Part shown: piece by piece, positions 16,622-24,542 of the stretch
How positions within the stretch are numbered: position 1 is the first letter of the stretch
Layout of the letters: the number at the start of each line of letters is the position of its first letter
Source of the DNA: Nocardioides litoris
GTDB lineage: Bacteria; Actinomycetota; Actinomycetes; Propionibacteriales; Nocardioidaceae
Assembly (NCBI RefSeq): GCF_006346315.1
Contig: NZ_VDMR01000002.1
Location: 248,001 to 312,000, forward strand
Length of the DNA: 64,000 bases
Direction: 5' to 3'
Notes under the pieces: generated by a model
What the model was told of the DNA's origin: nothing
The model's database searches: none
The model's input: only the letters and a program-made list of their open reading frames with translations
Program-made: the position numbers and the translations under genes

Positions 16622-18262
16622 GTGCTCGACCGACCCCGGACCACGCCCCTCGCCTGGGGTGTCGGCTGCCTGCTGGTCCTGGGCCTGCTGACCCTCGGCG
16701 TCCAGCAGGACTGGGGCTGGCTCTCCGACGTCGACGTCCGCGGCCGCGAGGCCCGGGAGTGGGCCGAGGACGCCGGGCTCGTGGGACCGCTGCGGGTCGT
16801 CGAGGCACTCTTCGGCACGATCGGCCTGACCGTCGCCACCGTCGTGCTCGTCGTGGCCATGTGGGCCAAGGGGCACCGCCGCGCCGCGATCTACGCCGCC
16901 CTGGTCATGGCCGCCACGTCGGTCGCGACCACGGCGCTGAAGACGGTCGTGGGCCGCGAGCGCCCCGACTGGCAGAACCCCGAGGCGCTGCTGTCCAACA
17001 ACGCCTTCCCCTCCGGCCACGCCTCCGGCACCGCCGCCTTCGCCACCGTGCTCGTCGTGCTCGTGGTCATGCTGGTCCGCCGCGCCGTCGTACGCCGCCT
17101 GGTCGGGGTGCTGGCGGTGCTGCTGACGCTGCTGGTGTGTGCCGACCGGGTGCTGCTGGGCCGGCACTTCGCCTCCGACGCGGTGGGCGGGGTGCTGCTC
17201 GGCGCCGGGCTCGGCCTGGTGGTCCTCGGCCTCCACAGCCCGCTCCCCCGCAGCCACGCGGCCAAGATCGAGCCGCTGCCCGAGACCCTGCCCTCGGACC
17301 GCCGCCTCGCCGTGGTGCTCAACCCGATCAAGGTCGAGGACGTCGCGGTCTTCCGCCAGACCGTGACGACCATGGCGCTCGAGGCCGGGTGGCGCGAGCC
17401 GACCTGGCACCTGACCACGCCCGAGGACTCCGGCACCGGCCAGGCCGAGGCGGCCTCGGTCGAGGGGGCCGACCTGGTCATCGTGTGCGGGGGCGACGGC
17501 ACCGTGCGGGAGGTGTGCGCCGAGCTCGCCGGCACCGGCATCCCGGTCGGCATCGTGCCCGCCGGCACCGGCAACCTGCTGGCCCGCAACCTCGACATCC
17601 CGCTCTACATCCGCGCCGCGATCGACATCGCGCTGACCGGCCAGGACCGCGCCATCGACATGGTCTCGGTCCGCGGCGACCGCGGACCGGCGGGCGGTGA
17701 CGAGCACGCCGAGCCGGTCGCCGAGGCCGCCGCCGAGGGGGTGCCGCCCCGCGAGTTCGAGAGCCACTTCATGGTCATGGCCGGCATGGGCTTCGACGCC
17801 GCGATCATGGAGGGCGTCAACGAGGACATCAAGAAGCGCATCGGCTGGCTGGCCTACGTCCTCTCGGCCCTGAAGTCGCTGATGTTCCCCCCGACCCGCA
17901 TCGAGATCTCCGTCGACGGCGGCGAGTGGACCAAGCACCGCGCCCGCACCGTCGTCGTCGGCAACGTCGGCCACCTCCAGGCCGGGATGCCGCTGCTGCC
18001 CGACGCCGCGATCGACGACGGCCAGCTCGACGTCGTGCTCCTCTACCCGCGCCGCTTCCTGTCCTGGATCCCGCTCGCCGTGCGGGTGCTGGCCAAGCGG
18101 CGGCACACCGACGACCTGGTCAACCGGATGACCGGCCGCACCGTGTCGATCCGCGCCGGCGCCGACACCCCCCGCCAGCTCGACGGCGACTCCATCGGCC
18201 CCGGGCGCGAGCTGCACATGGAGTGCATCCACGGGCGGTTGCTGGTCCGCGTGCCGCGCTGA
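16622..18262 (+). CDS. PAP2 phosphatase/diacylglycerol kinase fusion
   Basis: This 546-residue membrane protein joins two opposing lipid enzymes. Residues 1-205 form a PAP2 phosphatase with several TM helices and the three motifs KTVVGRERPDW, FPSGHAS and RVLLGRHFASD. Residues about 225-546 are a DAGK-like lipid kinase with VVLNPIK, the ATP loop CGGDGTVREV, GIVPAGTGNLLARNL and the LDVVLLYP/DGDSI C-terminal elements. The kinase half contains a variable insertion around residues 350-380. Such fusions are known in actinobacteria and probably act in phosphatidate or isoprenoid-phosphate turnover. The GTG 16622 is preceded by CATACT 6 nt upstream. Confidence 0.92.
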   Translation: MLDRPRTTPLAWGVGCLLVLGLLTLGVQQDWGWLSDVDVRGREAREWAEDAGLVGPLRVVEALFGTIGLTVATVVLVVAMWAKGHRRAAIYAALVMAATSVATTALKTVVGRERPDWQNPEALLSNNAFPSGHASGTAAFATVLVVLVVMLVRRAVVRRLVGVLAVLLTLLVCADRVLLGRHFASDAVGGVLLGAGLGLVVLGLHSPLPRSHAAKIEPLPETLPSDRRLAVVLNPIKVEDVAVFRQTVTTMALEAGWREPTWHLTTPEDSGTGQAEAASVEGADLVIVCGGDGTVREVCAELAGTGIPVGIVPAGTGNLLARNLDIPLYIRAAIDIALTGQDRAIDMVSVRGDRGPAGGDEHAEPVAEAAAEGVPPREFESHFMVMAGMGFDAAIMEGVNEDIKKRIGWLAYVLSALKSLMFPPTRIEISVDGGEWTKHRARTVVVGNVGHLQAGMPLLPDAAIDDGQLDVVLLYPRRFLSWIPLAVRVLAKRRHTDDLVNRMTGRTVSIRAGADTPRQLDGDSIGPGRELHMECIHGRLLVRVPR

Positions 18263-18323
18263 GCGGGCTCGGGGCGCGGGGCGCGGGGGCGCCGGCGGGG
18301 CGACTGCTGGGCACGGTCTCCTT

Positions 18324-18357
18324 GCGCTGGGCGGGCAATGCATTGCCCGTCCAGCGC
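18324..18357. repeat. 34-bp imperfect palindrome
   Basis: The palindrome is centred on AATGCATT, with arms reading GCTGG(G)CGGGC and its complement and only one mismatch near the middle of the arms. It lies in the 242-bp gap after the lipid-kinase gene and could fold into a long hairpin. Confidence 0.75.
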
Positions 18358-18379
18358 GAGAACTGCCCGTCCAGCTGGC

Positions 18380-18405
18380 GGAACACCCGGTCGACCGGGT
18401 GTTCC
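18380..18405. repeat. perfect 26-bp palindrome
   Basis: The half-site GGAACACCCGGTC is followed directly by its reverse complement, with no loop. It lies 22 bp after the 34-bp palindrome, about 100 bp before the PhoU-like start. It could be a terminator or a dimer-protein binding site. Confidence 0.85.
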
Positions 18406-18504
18406 CCACCCTGGCGCCCGGATCCCGTCAGGAACGCCACCTCGACCGTCAGGGTCGCGTCAGGGAGCGGCGGCACGACGGTCGCACGGGCCTGGACGGG
18501 ACCC

Positions 18505-19092
18505 GTGACCACGAGCGAGCTCCCCCACCAGCACCCCGCCCCGTCCGCCGCCCTCCTCGACGCCGTCGGGACCGCCGTCGGGGTCGCCGTGCGGGCCGCG
18601 CTCGACGCCGACCGCGACGCAGCCCGGCTCGTGCTGCGCGACGGCGCGGGCCGCGAGTCGATGCTGACCGCGGCCCAGGACCGGGCGCAGCGGGGGATCA
18701 TCGGGTCGAGCCGTCCCCGGACGGCGGTCGCGGAGCGGCAGCTGCTCTGCGACGTGGCCCGCGCCTTCCGCCAGGTCGACGACCTGGCCCGCCTGGTGCT
18801 CACCGGACGTGCGGGCGAGGAGCTCGCGGGCTCCCGGGCGAGGCGCTGCTGCTGCTCGCCCGGTACGGCGCGGAGCGTCTGCACCAACTGGCCGACGGAC
18901 TCGGCACGCCCGAGCTCGACCGGCCGGGAGCTCACGCGCTGCGGGCGGTGCCTGCTCGACGCGGCCGACCGGCTCGGCCGGCATGTCCCGGGCAGCGGGG
19001 TCGACCGGGGCGCCGCGGTGTGCGCGTGCTGCGCCGGCCTCGCGACGACCGTCCTGCAAGTCTCGCGGCACGCCCTGCGCGCCGCCGCCTGA
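18505..19092 (+). CDS. PhoU-like protein, possibly frameshifted in the middle
   Basis: This 195-residue reading frame has a helical N-terminal part (LLDAVGTAVGVAVRAALDAD then VAERQLLCDVARAFRQVDDLARL) that resembles PhoU helices, including the D-D-L pair. Residues about 112-148 are Cys/Ser/Pro-rich and unlike the family. The same DNA (18838-18945) read one base earlier gives GEALLLLARYGAERLHQLADGL, a natural-looking helix. The original frame then looks good again to the stop. Third-position GC stays high in the annotated frame, so the frameshift is not proven. PhoU proteins modulate phosphate uptake and signalling. Confidence 0.45.
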   Translation: MTTSELPHQHPAPSAALLDAVGTAVGVAVRAALDADRDAARLVLRDGAGRESMLTAAQDRAQRGIIGSSRPRTAVAERQLLCDVARAFRQVDDLARLVLTGRAGEELAGSRARRCCCSPGTARSVCTNWPTDSARPSSTGRELTRCGRCLLDAADRLGRHVPGSGVDRGAAVCACCAGLATTVLQVSRHALRAAA

Positions 19093-19101
19093 CCGGCGCG
19101 G

Positions 19102-19608
19102 TCACCAGCCCCAGGTGCCGGGCTCGCCCTTGAAGGGCCCGACCACCCGGGAGGTGATCCAGCCGCCGTAGAAGCCGCCGGCCTGGGGCTGGACGACCTC
19201 GTCGTCGACCAGGCAGCGGTCGACCTGGCCCGGCATGACCGAGACGGCGCCGGCCAGGTCGGCGAAGCGGGAAGTGGGGTCGAGGTAGGTCCAGGCCGCG
19301 CGCGGCGCGACCTGGCCCCCGCCGAGCAGGTCGAAGTAGGTGGCCTGCCCCTTCCACTCGCAGTGCGACGTCCCGGGCGCCTCACGCAGCGCGCCCGGGA
19401 CGAACGCCTCGCGCGGCAGGTAGTACGTCGGCGGGTGGCTCGTCTCCAGCACCCGCCAGGACCGGGTGGTCTCGGCGACGACCTCGCCGCCGAGCACGAT
19501 CCTCACGGTCTCGCTCGAGGTCTCCAGGGCCGGCGGACGGGGGTAGTCCCAGCAGGACTCCTGGCCGGGGCCGGGCGTGGTGCGCTGGTCGGGTCGCGGG
19601 TGCCTCAC
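19102..19608 (-). CDS. DUF427 family protein
   Basis: This 168-residue protein matches the DUF427 fold: WDYPRPPALETSSETVRIVLGGEVVAET, the REAF loop and CEWKGQATYFDL with its conserved Cys, followed by AAWTYLDP and GGWITSRVVGPFKGEPGTWGW at the end. The family is small and cytosolic, and its activity is not established. The GTG start at 19608 gives a typical length. It converges on the PhoU-like gene with a 9-bp gap. Confidence 0.9.
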   Translation of the reverse strand: MRHPRPDQRTTPGPGQESCWDYPRPPALETSSETVRIVLGGEVVAETTRSWRVLETSHPPTYYLPREAFVPGALREAPGTSHCEWKGQATYFDLLGGGQVAPRAAWTYLDPTSRFADLAGAVSVMPGQVDRCLVDDEVVQPQAGGFYGGWITSRVVGPFKGEPGTWGW

Positions 19609-19659
19609 GGCTCCACCCTCCCGCGGCGCGCAAGCCCCTCCGGGTGGAGGGGCGGCAGG

Positions 19660-20574
19660 CTAGCGGACGGGGGCAGGGTCCACGTCGTCGACCACGTCCT
19701 CGGCGGCCTCGGCCCCGCCCGCGATGACCTTGCCCCCGGTGCGGCGCAGCGCGATGACCAGCACGGCCACGGCGACCAGCACGACCGGGATGTACGCCGG
19801 CAGCGACTCGACGTCCTGCGAGCGGATCAGGGTGCGGTAGTTGGTGACGAGGATGAGGCTGCCGACCATCGCGCCCAGGACGGGCAGCGAGAGGTGCCGG
19901 ACCAGGTAGGCGGCGAAGGGGGCGGCGACCACGCCGCCGGCGAGGAGGCCGCCGACGATGCGCCAGTCGATGGCCTCGTCGGAGAGGCCGACGAGGAAGC
20001 CGATGCTGGCCGAGACGGCGACGACGAACTCCGAGGTCGAGACCGAGCCGATGACCTTGCGCGGGTCGAGGGTGCCGGAGGAGATGAGGGTGGGCGTGGT
20101 CACCGGGCCCCAGCCGCCCCCGCCGGTGGAGTCGATGAACCCGCCGACCAGGCCGAGCGGGCCGAGCAGCCACGGGCCGGGCCGCGAGCCCGCGCCCGGC
20201 ACCTTGGGCTGGCGGAAGACGAACCGGGCGATGATGTAGACGCCGAGCACGATGAGCAGGCCGGCCACCCACGGCACCGCGGCCTCGGTGGAGATGGTGG
20301 ACAGCACCGTCGCGCCCAGGAAGGCACCGACGCCGCCGGGCACGGCGAGCAGGCCGACGACGCGCCAGTCGACGTTGCCGAAGCGCCAGTGCGAGAAGCC
20401 GGAGACGAGCGTCGTCCCGACCTCGGCGAAGTGGACCGAGGCCGAGGCCACGGCGACCGAGACGCCGGTCGCGACGAGCAACGAGTTGGACGTGACGCCG
20501 TACGCCATGCCCAACGACCCGTCGACGGCCTGGGCGGCCAGTCCGACGAGGACGAAGATCAGGAACTTCTCCAT
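19660..20574 (-). CDS. TauE/SafE (TSUP) family sulfite/organosulfonate-type exporter
   Basis: This 304-residue membrane protein has about eight TM helices and the two diagnostic repeats of the family: GLAAQAVDGSLGMAYG near the N-terminus and GFIDSTGGGGWGPVTTP in the middle. TSUP proteins export sulfite, sulfoacetate or related anions. ATG 20574 is preferred over an upstream GTG because GGAGG sits 9 nt before it. An A/T-rich palindrome lies about 62 bp upstream and may be its operator. The C-terminal tail is acidic. Confidence 0.9.
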   Translation of the reverse strand: MEKFLIFVLVGLAAQAVDGSLGMAYGVTSNSLLVATGVSVAVASASVHFAEVGTTLVSGFSHWRFGNVDWRVVGLLAVPGGVGAFLGATVLSTISTEAAVPWVAGLLIVLGVYIIARFVFRQPKVPGAGSRPGPWLLGPLGLVGGFIDSTGGGGWGPVTTPTLISSGTLDPRKVIGSVSTSEFVVAVSASIGFLVGLSDEAIDWRIVGGLLAGGVVAAPFAAYLVRHLSLPVLGAMVGSLILVTNYRTLIRSQDVESLPAYIPVVLVAVAVLVIALRRTGGKVIAGGAEAAEDVVDDVDPAPVR

Positions 20575-20635
20575 GGAGTGCACCCTCCGAGGTCGAGTGG
20601 CCGGGGTGGCCGTCAGGGAGTCTAACCATGAAGAC

Positions 20636-20648
20636 TAGTGATTCACTA
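20636..20648. promoter_or_regulatory. candidate operator TAGTGA-T-TCACTA
   Basis: This perfect 13-bp palindrome stands out as A/T-rich in a very GC-rich region. It sits between the divergent TSUP exporter and gamma-carbonic anhydrase genes, 62 bp from the former start and about 88 bp from the latter. It is a plausible repressor site. Confidence 0.45.
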
Positions 20649-20723
20649 TTCTTGAGCGTCTCGACCGTCCCGACTGCCGCACAGGTCGCCCGCCCCCGGC
20701 GCCGGGTGCCGGGCGCGGAGGTC

Positions 20724-20729
20724 TAGCGT
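20724..20729 (+). promoter_or_regulatory. -10 hexamer of a probable leaderless promoter (TAGCGT)
   Basis: TAGCGT ends 6 nt before the GTG at 20736. Confidence 0.5.
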
Positions 20730-20735
20730 GGCCGG

Positions 20736-21299
20736 GTGACCCTGGTCGAGTTCGAGGGCAAGCGCCCGCGCGTCCACCCCGACGCCTTCGTCGCCCCCAC
20801 CGCCGTCCTCATCGGCGACGTGACGGTCGAGGCCGGCGCCAGCGTCTGGTACGGCGCGGTGCTCCGCGCCGACATCTGCACGATCGTGGTGCGCGAGGGC
20901 TCCAACATCCAGGACGGCTCGGTCCTGCACGCCGCCCCCGGTGAGGTCCTCGAGGTCGGCCCCAACGCCACCGTGGGCCACGGCTGCGTCGTCCACGGCC
21001 GCGCGGTGGAGGAGAAGGCGCTCGTCGGCAACGGCAGCACGCTCCTCGACGGCTCCGTCGTCGGCCCCGGCACGCTCGTCGCCGCCGGCTCGGTCGTCAC
21101 CCCGGGCACCGTGCTGCCCGGCGGCATGGTCGCGGCCGGCATCCCGTGCAGGCCCACCAAGCCGGTCGGCGGCACCTCCTCGGAGCTGTGGGTCGAGACC
21201 AACGCGGCCTACTACCGCGAGCTGGCCGAGCGGCACGCCGCCGGCGCGGTGGTGGTCGAGCCCGACGAGCCCGACGAACCCTCCGCCGACCGGTCGTGA
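20736..21299 (+). CDS. gamma-class carbonic anhydrase-like protein
   Basis: This 187-residue left-handed beta-helix protein shows hexapeptide repeats throughout (VAPTAVLIGDVTVEAGASVWYGAVLRAD and later). The three zinc-ligand histidines are in DGSVLHA and TVGHGCVVHG, and the SNIQDGSV motif precedes them. It would hydrate CO2 reversibly or act as a related CaiE/PaaY-type hydrolase. The last 35 residues are a helix followed by an acidic tail. Its TGA overlaps the next GTG, so it is coupled to an MFS transporter. Confidence 0.93.
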   Translation: MTLVEFEGKRPRVHPDAFVAPTAVLIGDVTVEAGASVWYGAVLRADICTIVVREGSNIQDGSVLHAAPGEVLEVGPNATVGHGCVVHGRAVEEKALVGNGSTLLDGSVVGPGTLVAAGSVVTPGTVLPGGMVAAGIPCRPTKPVGGTSSELWVETNAAYYRELAERHAAGAVVVEPDEPDEPSADRS

Positions 21300-22588
21300 G
21301 CCGCCTGCGCGGGCTGGTCGCCGACACCCGGCCGCTGGCCGACGACCACTTCCGGCGGCTGTGGGTCGCCAACATCGTCACGGTCGTCGGCGCCCAGCTG
21401 ACCGTCGTCGCCGTCCCCGCGCAGATCTACGCCGACACCGGCTCCTCGGCGTACGTCGGGCTGACCGGCGTCTTCGGCCTGGTGCCGCTCGTCGTGTTCG
21501 GGCTGTGGGGCGGCGCGCTGGCCGACGTGTTCGACCGGCGCACCATCCTCATCTGCACCACGATCGGCCTGATCGTCACGAGCGGGCTGTTCTGGGTGCA
21601 GGCCGCGCTGGGCTCGACCAACGTGTGGCTGCTGCTGTCGCTGTTCTCGGTGCAGCAGGCGTTCTTCGCGGTCAACCAGCCCACCCGCTCGGCCGTGCTG
21701 CCACGCCTGCTGCCGCCGGAGCTGCTGCCGGCGGCCAACTCGCTCAACATGACCGTCTTCACCGCCGGCGGCATCGCGGGGCCGCTGGTCGCCGGCGCCC
21801 TCATCCCGGTCGCCGGGCTGGAGTGGCTCTACCTCATCGACACCTTCACCCTGCTGGCCACGCTCTCCGCGGTGTGGCGGCTGCCGTCGTTGGCCGTCGA
21901 GGGCGCGGCCACCGGGGCCCCCGGGCTGCGGTCGGTGATCGAGGGCTTCAGCTACCTGCGCGGCCAGCCCGTGCTGCTGATGTCGTTCGTCGTCGACATC
22001 ATCGCGATGGTCTTCGGCATGCCGCGGGCGCTGTTCCCGCAGGTGGCCGACGAGTCGTTCGGCGGGCACCCCGAGGGCGGCCTCGCCTTCGCGCTGCTCT
22101 TCGCGGCGATCCCGGCGGGCTCGGTGCTGGGCGGGATCTTCTCCGGCTGGGTCTCGCGGGTCTCGGCCCAGGGCCGCGCCGTGGTCCTGTGCATCGTGCT
22201 CTGGGGCCTGGCCATGGTCGGCTTCGGGGTGAGCGTCGGCCTGGCCACGGCGTACGCCGGAGCGCGCGGTCCCCTGCTCGTGGCCGCCGTGCTCTTCCTC
22301 GCCGTGGGCGGCGCCGCCGACATGGCCTCGGCGGCGTTCCGCAGCTCGATGCTCCAGGCGGCCGCGACCGACGAGGTGCGCGGACGGCTGCAGGGCATCT
22401 TCATCGTGGTCGTCGCCGGCGGGCCGCGGGTGGCCGACGTGGCCCACGGGGCGGCGGCGGCGGTGGTCGGCACGGCGGCGGCCGCGGCGGGCGGCGGGGT
22501 GCTCGTCGTGGTCGGGGTGGTCGTGGCGGCAGTGCTGGTGCCGTCGTTCGTCCGCTACCGGGTGACCTCGGCGGCCAAGCCCTCCTAG
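21296..22588 (+). CDS. MFS transporter (enterobactin-exporter-like)
   Basis: This 430-residue protein has about twelve TM helices and the MFS_3 type signature GGALADVFDRRTILICTT in the loop between helices 2 and 3. NQPTRSAVLPRLLP is in the middle. Such proteins export siderophores or drugs; the substrate is unknown. It is coupled to the gamma-carbonic anhydrase gene by a GTGA overlap. The last two TM helices are unusually rich in Ala/Val/Gly. Confidence 0.87.
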   Translation: MSRLRGLVADTRPLADDHFRRLWVANIVTVVGAQLTVVAVPAQIYADTGSSAYVGLTGVFGLVPLVVFGLWGGALADVFDRRTILICTTIGLIVTSGLFWVQAALGSTNVWLLLSLFSVQQAFFAVNQPTRSAVLPRLLPPELLPAANSLNMTVFTAGGIAGPLVAGALIPVAGLEWLYLIDTFTLLATLSAVWRLPSLAVEGAATGAPGLRSVIEGFSYLRGQPVLLMSFVVDIIAMVFGMPRALFPQVADESFGGHPEGGLAFALLFAAIPAGSVLGGIFSGWVSRVSAQGRAVVLCIVLWGLAMVGFGVSVGLATAYAGARGPLLVAAVLFLAVGGAADMASAAFRSSMLQAAATDEVRGRLQGIFIVVVAGGPRVADVAHGAAAAVVGTAAAAAGGGVLVVVGVVVAAVLVPSFVRYRVTSAAKPS

Positions 22589-22608
22589 GACGGCTCGCCG
22601 GCGAGGCG

Positions 22609-22614
22609 TACATT
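22609..22614 (+). promoter_or_regulatory. -10 hexamer of a probable leaderless promoter (TACATT)
   Basis: TACATT ends 7 nt before the lipoprotein ATG at 22622. Confidence 0.5.
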
Positions 22615-22621
22615 GTCGACC

Positions 22622-23293
22622 ATGTCACTCGGGTCAAGACACTTTGCCGCGCTCGCGGGTGCCCTCCTGCTTCCGCTCACCGCCTCGGCCTGCGGGTCCT
22701 CGCTCGACCCCGCCGACCCGGCCTCCCCCGGTGCCTCGAGCGCCGCTCCCTCGGCGGCCGCGGCCGCGGGCGGCCAGCGCTCGGGGAAGGCCCGGGGGAA
22801 GGAGGACCGAAGCGCCGCCGGCGAGCCGAGGCGCGCCCGCAACGCCGACGGCTCCCCGCTCGAGCTCACCGGGAAGCAGCTGTGCGCCGACCTGCCGGCC
22901 GACGCCGCGGGCCGGGCGCTCGGCGTCGCCGTGGAGTCGGCCGAGCCGGGCGAGACCGCCACCCCGCAGTGCACCTACGGCTACGAGAACGCCGCGGGCG
23001 ACGACTCCACCGCCACCCTCGCCGCCATGCGCCCTGCCGACATCGGCGGCCGCACGGGGCTGGAGGCGTTCGCCTACATGGTCGACCTCAGCCGCGGCCT
23101 CGCCGGACCGGTCGACCTGCAGCAGGAGGACCTCCGAGCCGGCGACAAGGCCGTGCGGATCACCGGCGGCGGCGTGCACACCGGCGTGCTCGCCGCCGGC
23201 GGCTTCCTGCTCACCGTCACCGTCCCCGAGCGCGACGCCGACGCCGGCGAGGTCGACGCGCTGGTCACCGAGGTGGCGCGCGTCCTGGCCTAG
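22622..23293 (+). CDS. DUF3558-like lipoprotein
   Basis: This 223-residue lipoprotein has a signal peptide with a lipobox (TASAC, acylated Cys about residue 24). An Ala/Ser-rich linker of about 50 residues is followed by a globular domain: LCADLPADAAGRALG, a Cys in PQCTYGYEN, and DKAVRITGGGVHTGVLAAGGFLLTVTV. This resembles the DUF3558 family of mycobacterial and related surface lipoproteins. It would sit on the outer face of the membrane. The function is unknown. Confidence 0.8.
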   Translation: MSLGSRHFAALAGALLLPLTASACGSSLDPADPASPGASSAAPSAAAAAGGQRSGKARGKEDRSAAGEPRRARNADGSPLELTGKQLCADLPADAAGRALGVAVESAEPGETATPQCTYGYENAAGDDSTATLAAMRPADIGGRTGLEAFAYMVDLSRGLAGPVDLQQEDLRAGDKAVRITGGGVHTGVLAAGGFLLTVTVPERDADAGEVDALVTEVARVLA

Positions 23294-23417
23294 GAGACTG
23301 GTGGACGACGAGGCGTGGATGCCAGCGTCGCGACAGTCGTGTGCTGGCGAGGCGTCCGGTCCGCTGCCAGGCTGGGCGCCTGGCGAGGACCCGGCGACGA
23401 AGCCAGCGCGCGGCTTT

Positions 23418-23436
23418 CGCGGCGCCTGGCGCCGCG
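23418..23436. terminator. perfect palindrome between convergent genes
   Basis: CGCGGCGCC, one T, then the complement form a 19-bp palindrome. It lies between the lipoprotein stop (23293) and the DinB stop (23456). It is a candidate bidirectional terminator. Confidence 0.5.
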
Positions 23437-23455
23437 CGGCTCGTCCCGCAGGCTC

Positions 23456-23953
23456 CTAGCGGCCGAGCAGCCCCCGCACGTACGCCGCCTGGCCCACGTG
23501 CTGGGCGTCGTCGTCGGCCACGCTCACGAGGCGGACGCCGAGGGTGACGGGCGGGTCCCAGTGCTCGTCGACGACGCGGTCGAGGTCGTCGGCGGCCAGG
23601 GTGTCGAGGTAGCGCAGGGTGCGCTCGTGCACGGCGTCGGCGTACTCGGCCAGCAACGCCGCCGGCGCCGCAAAGGCCTGCACCTCGTCGCTGTCCTGCC
23701 CGTAGCCGATCGCCGTGGCGTCGTAGGGCAGGTCGAAGCGGTCGACGAAGTCGACGTACACCTGGTCGTGCCCGCCCACGCCGGCGACGTGGTCGTCCTG
23801 CACCCGCAGCAGGTGCCAGACCAGCCAGCCGATGGGGTTGGCCTCGGGGCCGGGGCGGTGCCGCAGCTCGTCGTCGGTGAGGCCGTCGAGGACCGCGAGC
23901 ACGTTGTCGTGGGTGCGACCGAAGGCGTCGGCCAGCAGCTCGGAGGGAGTCAC
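23456..23953 (-). CDS. DinB/DUF664-family protein
   Basis: This 165-residue four-helix-bundle protein belongs to the DinB/mycothiol-dependent superfamily. Metal-ligand histidines appear in NPIGWLVWHLLRVQDDH and in DDDAQHVGQAAYVRGLL. The conserved start helix TPSELLADAFGRTHDNV is also typical. These proteins are metal-dependent transferases or hydrolases, often linked to low-molecular-weight thiols; the reaction here is unknown. The GTG at 23953 is fixed by a TACGGT box 6 nt upstream. Confidence 0.88.
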   Translation of the reverse strand: MTPSELLADAFGRTHDNVLAVLDGLTDDELRHRPGPEANPIGWLVWHLLRVQDDHVAGVGGHDQVYVDFVDRFDLPYDATAIGYGQDSDEVQAFAAPAALLAEYADAVHERTLRYLDTLAADDLDRVVDEHWDPPVTLGVRLVSVADDDAQHVGQAAYVRGLLGR

Positions 23954-23959
23954 CTCGCG

Positions 23960-23965
23960 ACCGTA
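23960..23965 (-). promoter_or_regulatory. -10 hexamer of a probable leaderless promoter (TACGGT)
   Basis: On the minus strand TACGGT ends 6 nt before the DinB-family GTG at 23953. The divergent lipoprotein gene has its own box at 24003. Confidence 0.5.
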
Positions 23966-24002
23966 CGACGCCCGGCCCGGCCGGGCGCCCACCCTGCGGG
24001 CG

Positions 24003-24008
24003 TACGCT
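24003..24008 (+). promoter_or_regulatory. -10 hexamer of a probable leaderless promoter (TACGCT)
   Basis: TACGCT ends 7 nt before the lipoprotein GTG at 24016. Confidence 0.5.
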
Positions 24009-24015
24009 CGCGGGC

Positions 24016-24516
24016 GTGAGGTGGACCTGGGCCATGGCCGTCGTGGTGCTAGCGCTGACCGGGTGCGCGGGCGCCGACGACGAGGGCGAGCGGGCCACGG
24101 CCGGGGGCCCGTCGTCGGCAGCACCATCGGCACCCTCGTCACCGTCGGCGCCGCCGTCGGGCACCGGCGTCCCGTCCCCGCCGCCCGGCACCGACCTGGC
24201 GGGCTCGGAGACCTGCAACCTCGTGCGCCGGGGGATCGACGCCTTCAACCTCGGCGACCTCGACGCGACCGTCGAGACGTTCGCCGACGCCGTCGCCGTC
24301 GCCGAGGACCTCGCCGAGGACGAGCCCTCCGACGCCACGCGCTACCTGCTCGAGGCCGTGCGCTACTACGCCGCGCTGCCCGCCGAGGACTACCAGGACG
24401 CCAACGCCTCCGACCCCGAGTTCGCCCGCTACAAGGACTTCACGCTCCGCGAGTGCGCCTACGACGTGCCGCCGGGTGGCCCGGCGACGCCCGAGGACAC
24501 CGGCATCCCGGCCTGA
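24016..24516 (+). CDS. lipoprotein of unknown function
   Basis: This 166-residue protein has a short signal peptide and lipobox LTGC (Cys17). A Ser/Pro/Gly-rich spacer runs to about residue 62, followed by an acidic helical domain. That domain has two cysteines (SETCNLV and LRECAYD) that could pair, and the FNLGDLDATVETFADAVAVA and YLLEAVRYYAALPAEDY helices. No family is recognised. It converges on the DUF429/RelA-SpoT fusion gene. Confidence 0.75.
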   Translation: MRWTWAMAVVVLALTGCAGADDEGERATAGGPSSAAPSAPSSPSAPPSGTGVPSPPPGTDLAGSETCNLVRRGIDAFNLGDLDATVETFADAVAVAEDLAEDEPSDATRYLLEAVRYYAALPAEDYQDANASDPEFARYKDFTLRECAYDVPPGGPATPEDTGIPA

Positions 24517-24542
24517 GCCGAGACCACCGCGTGGCCGGCTCC

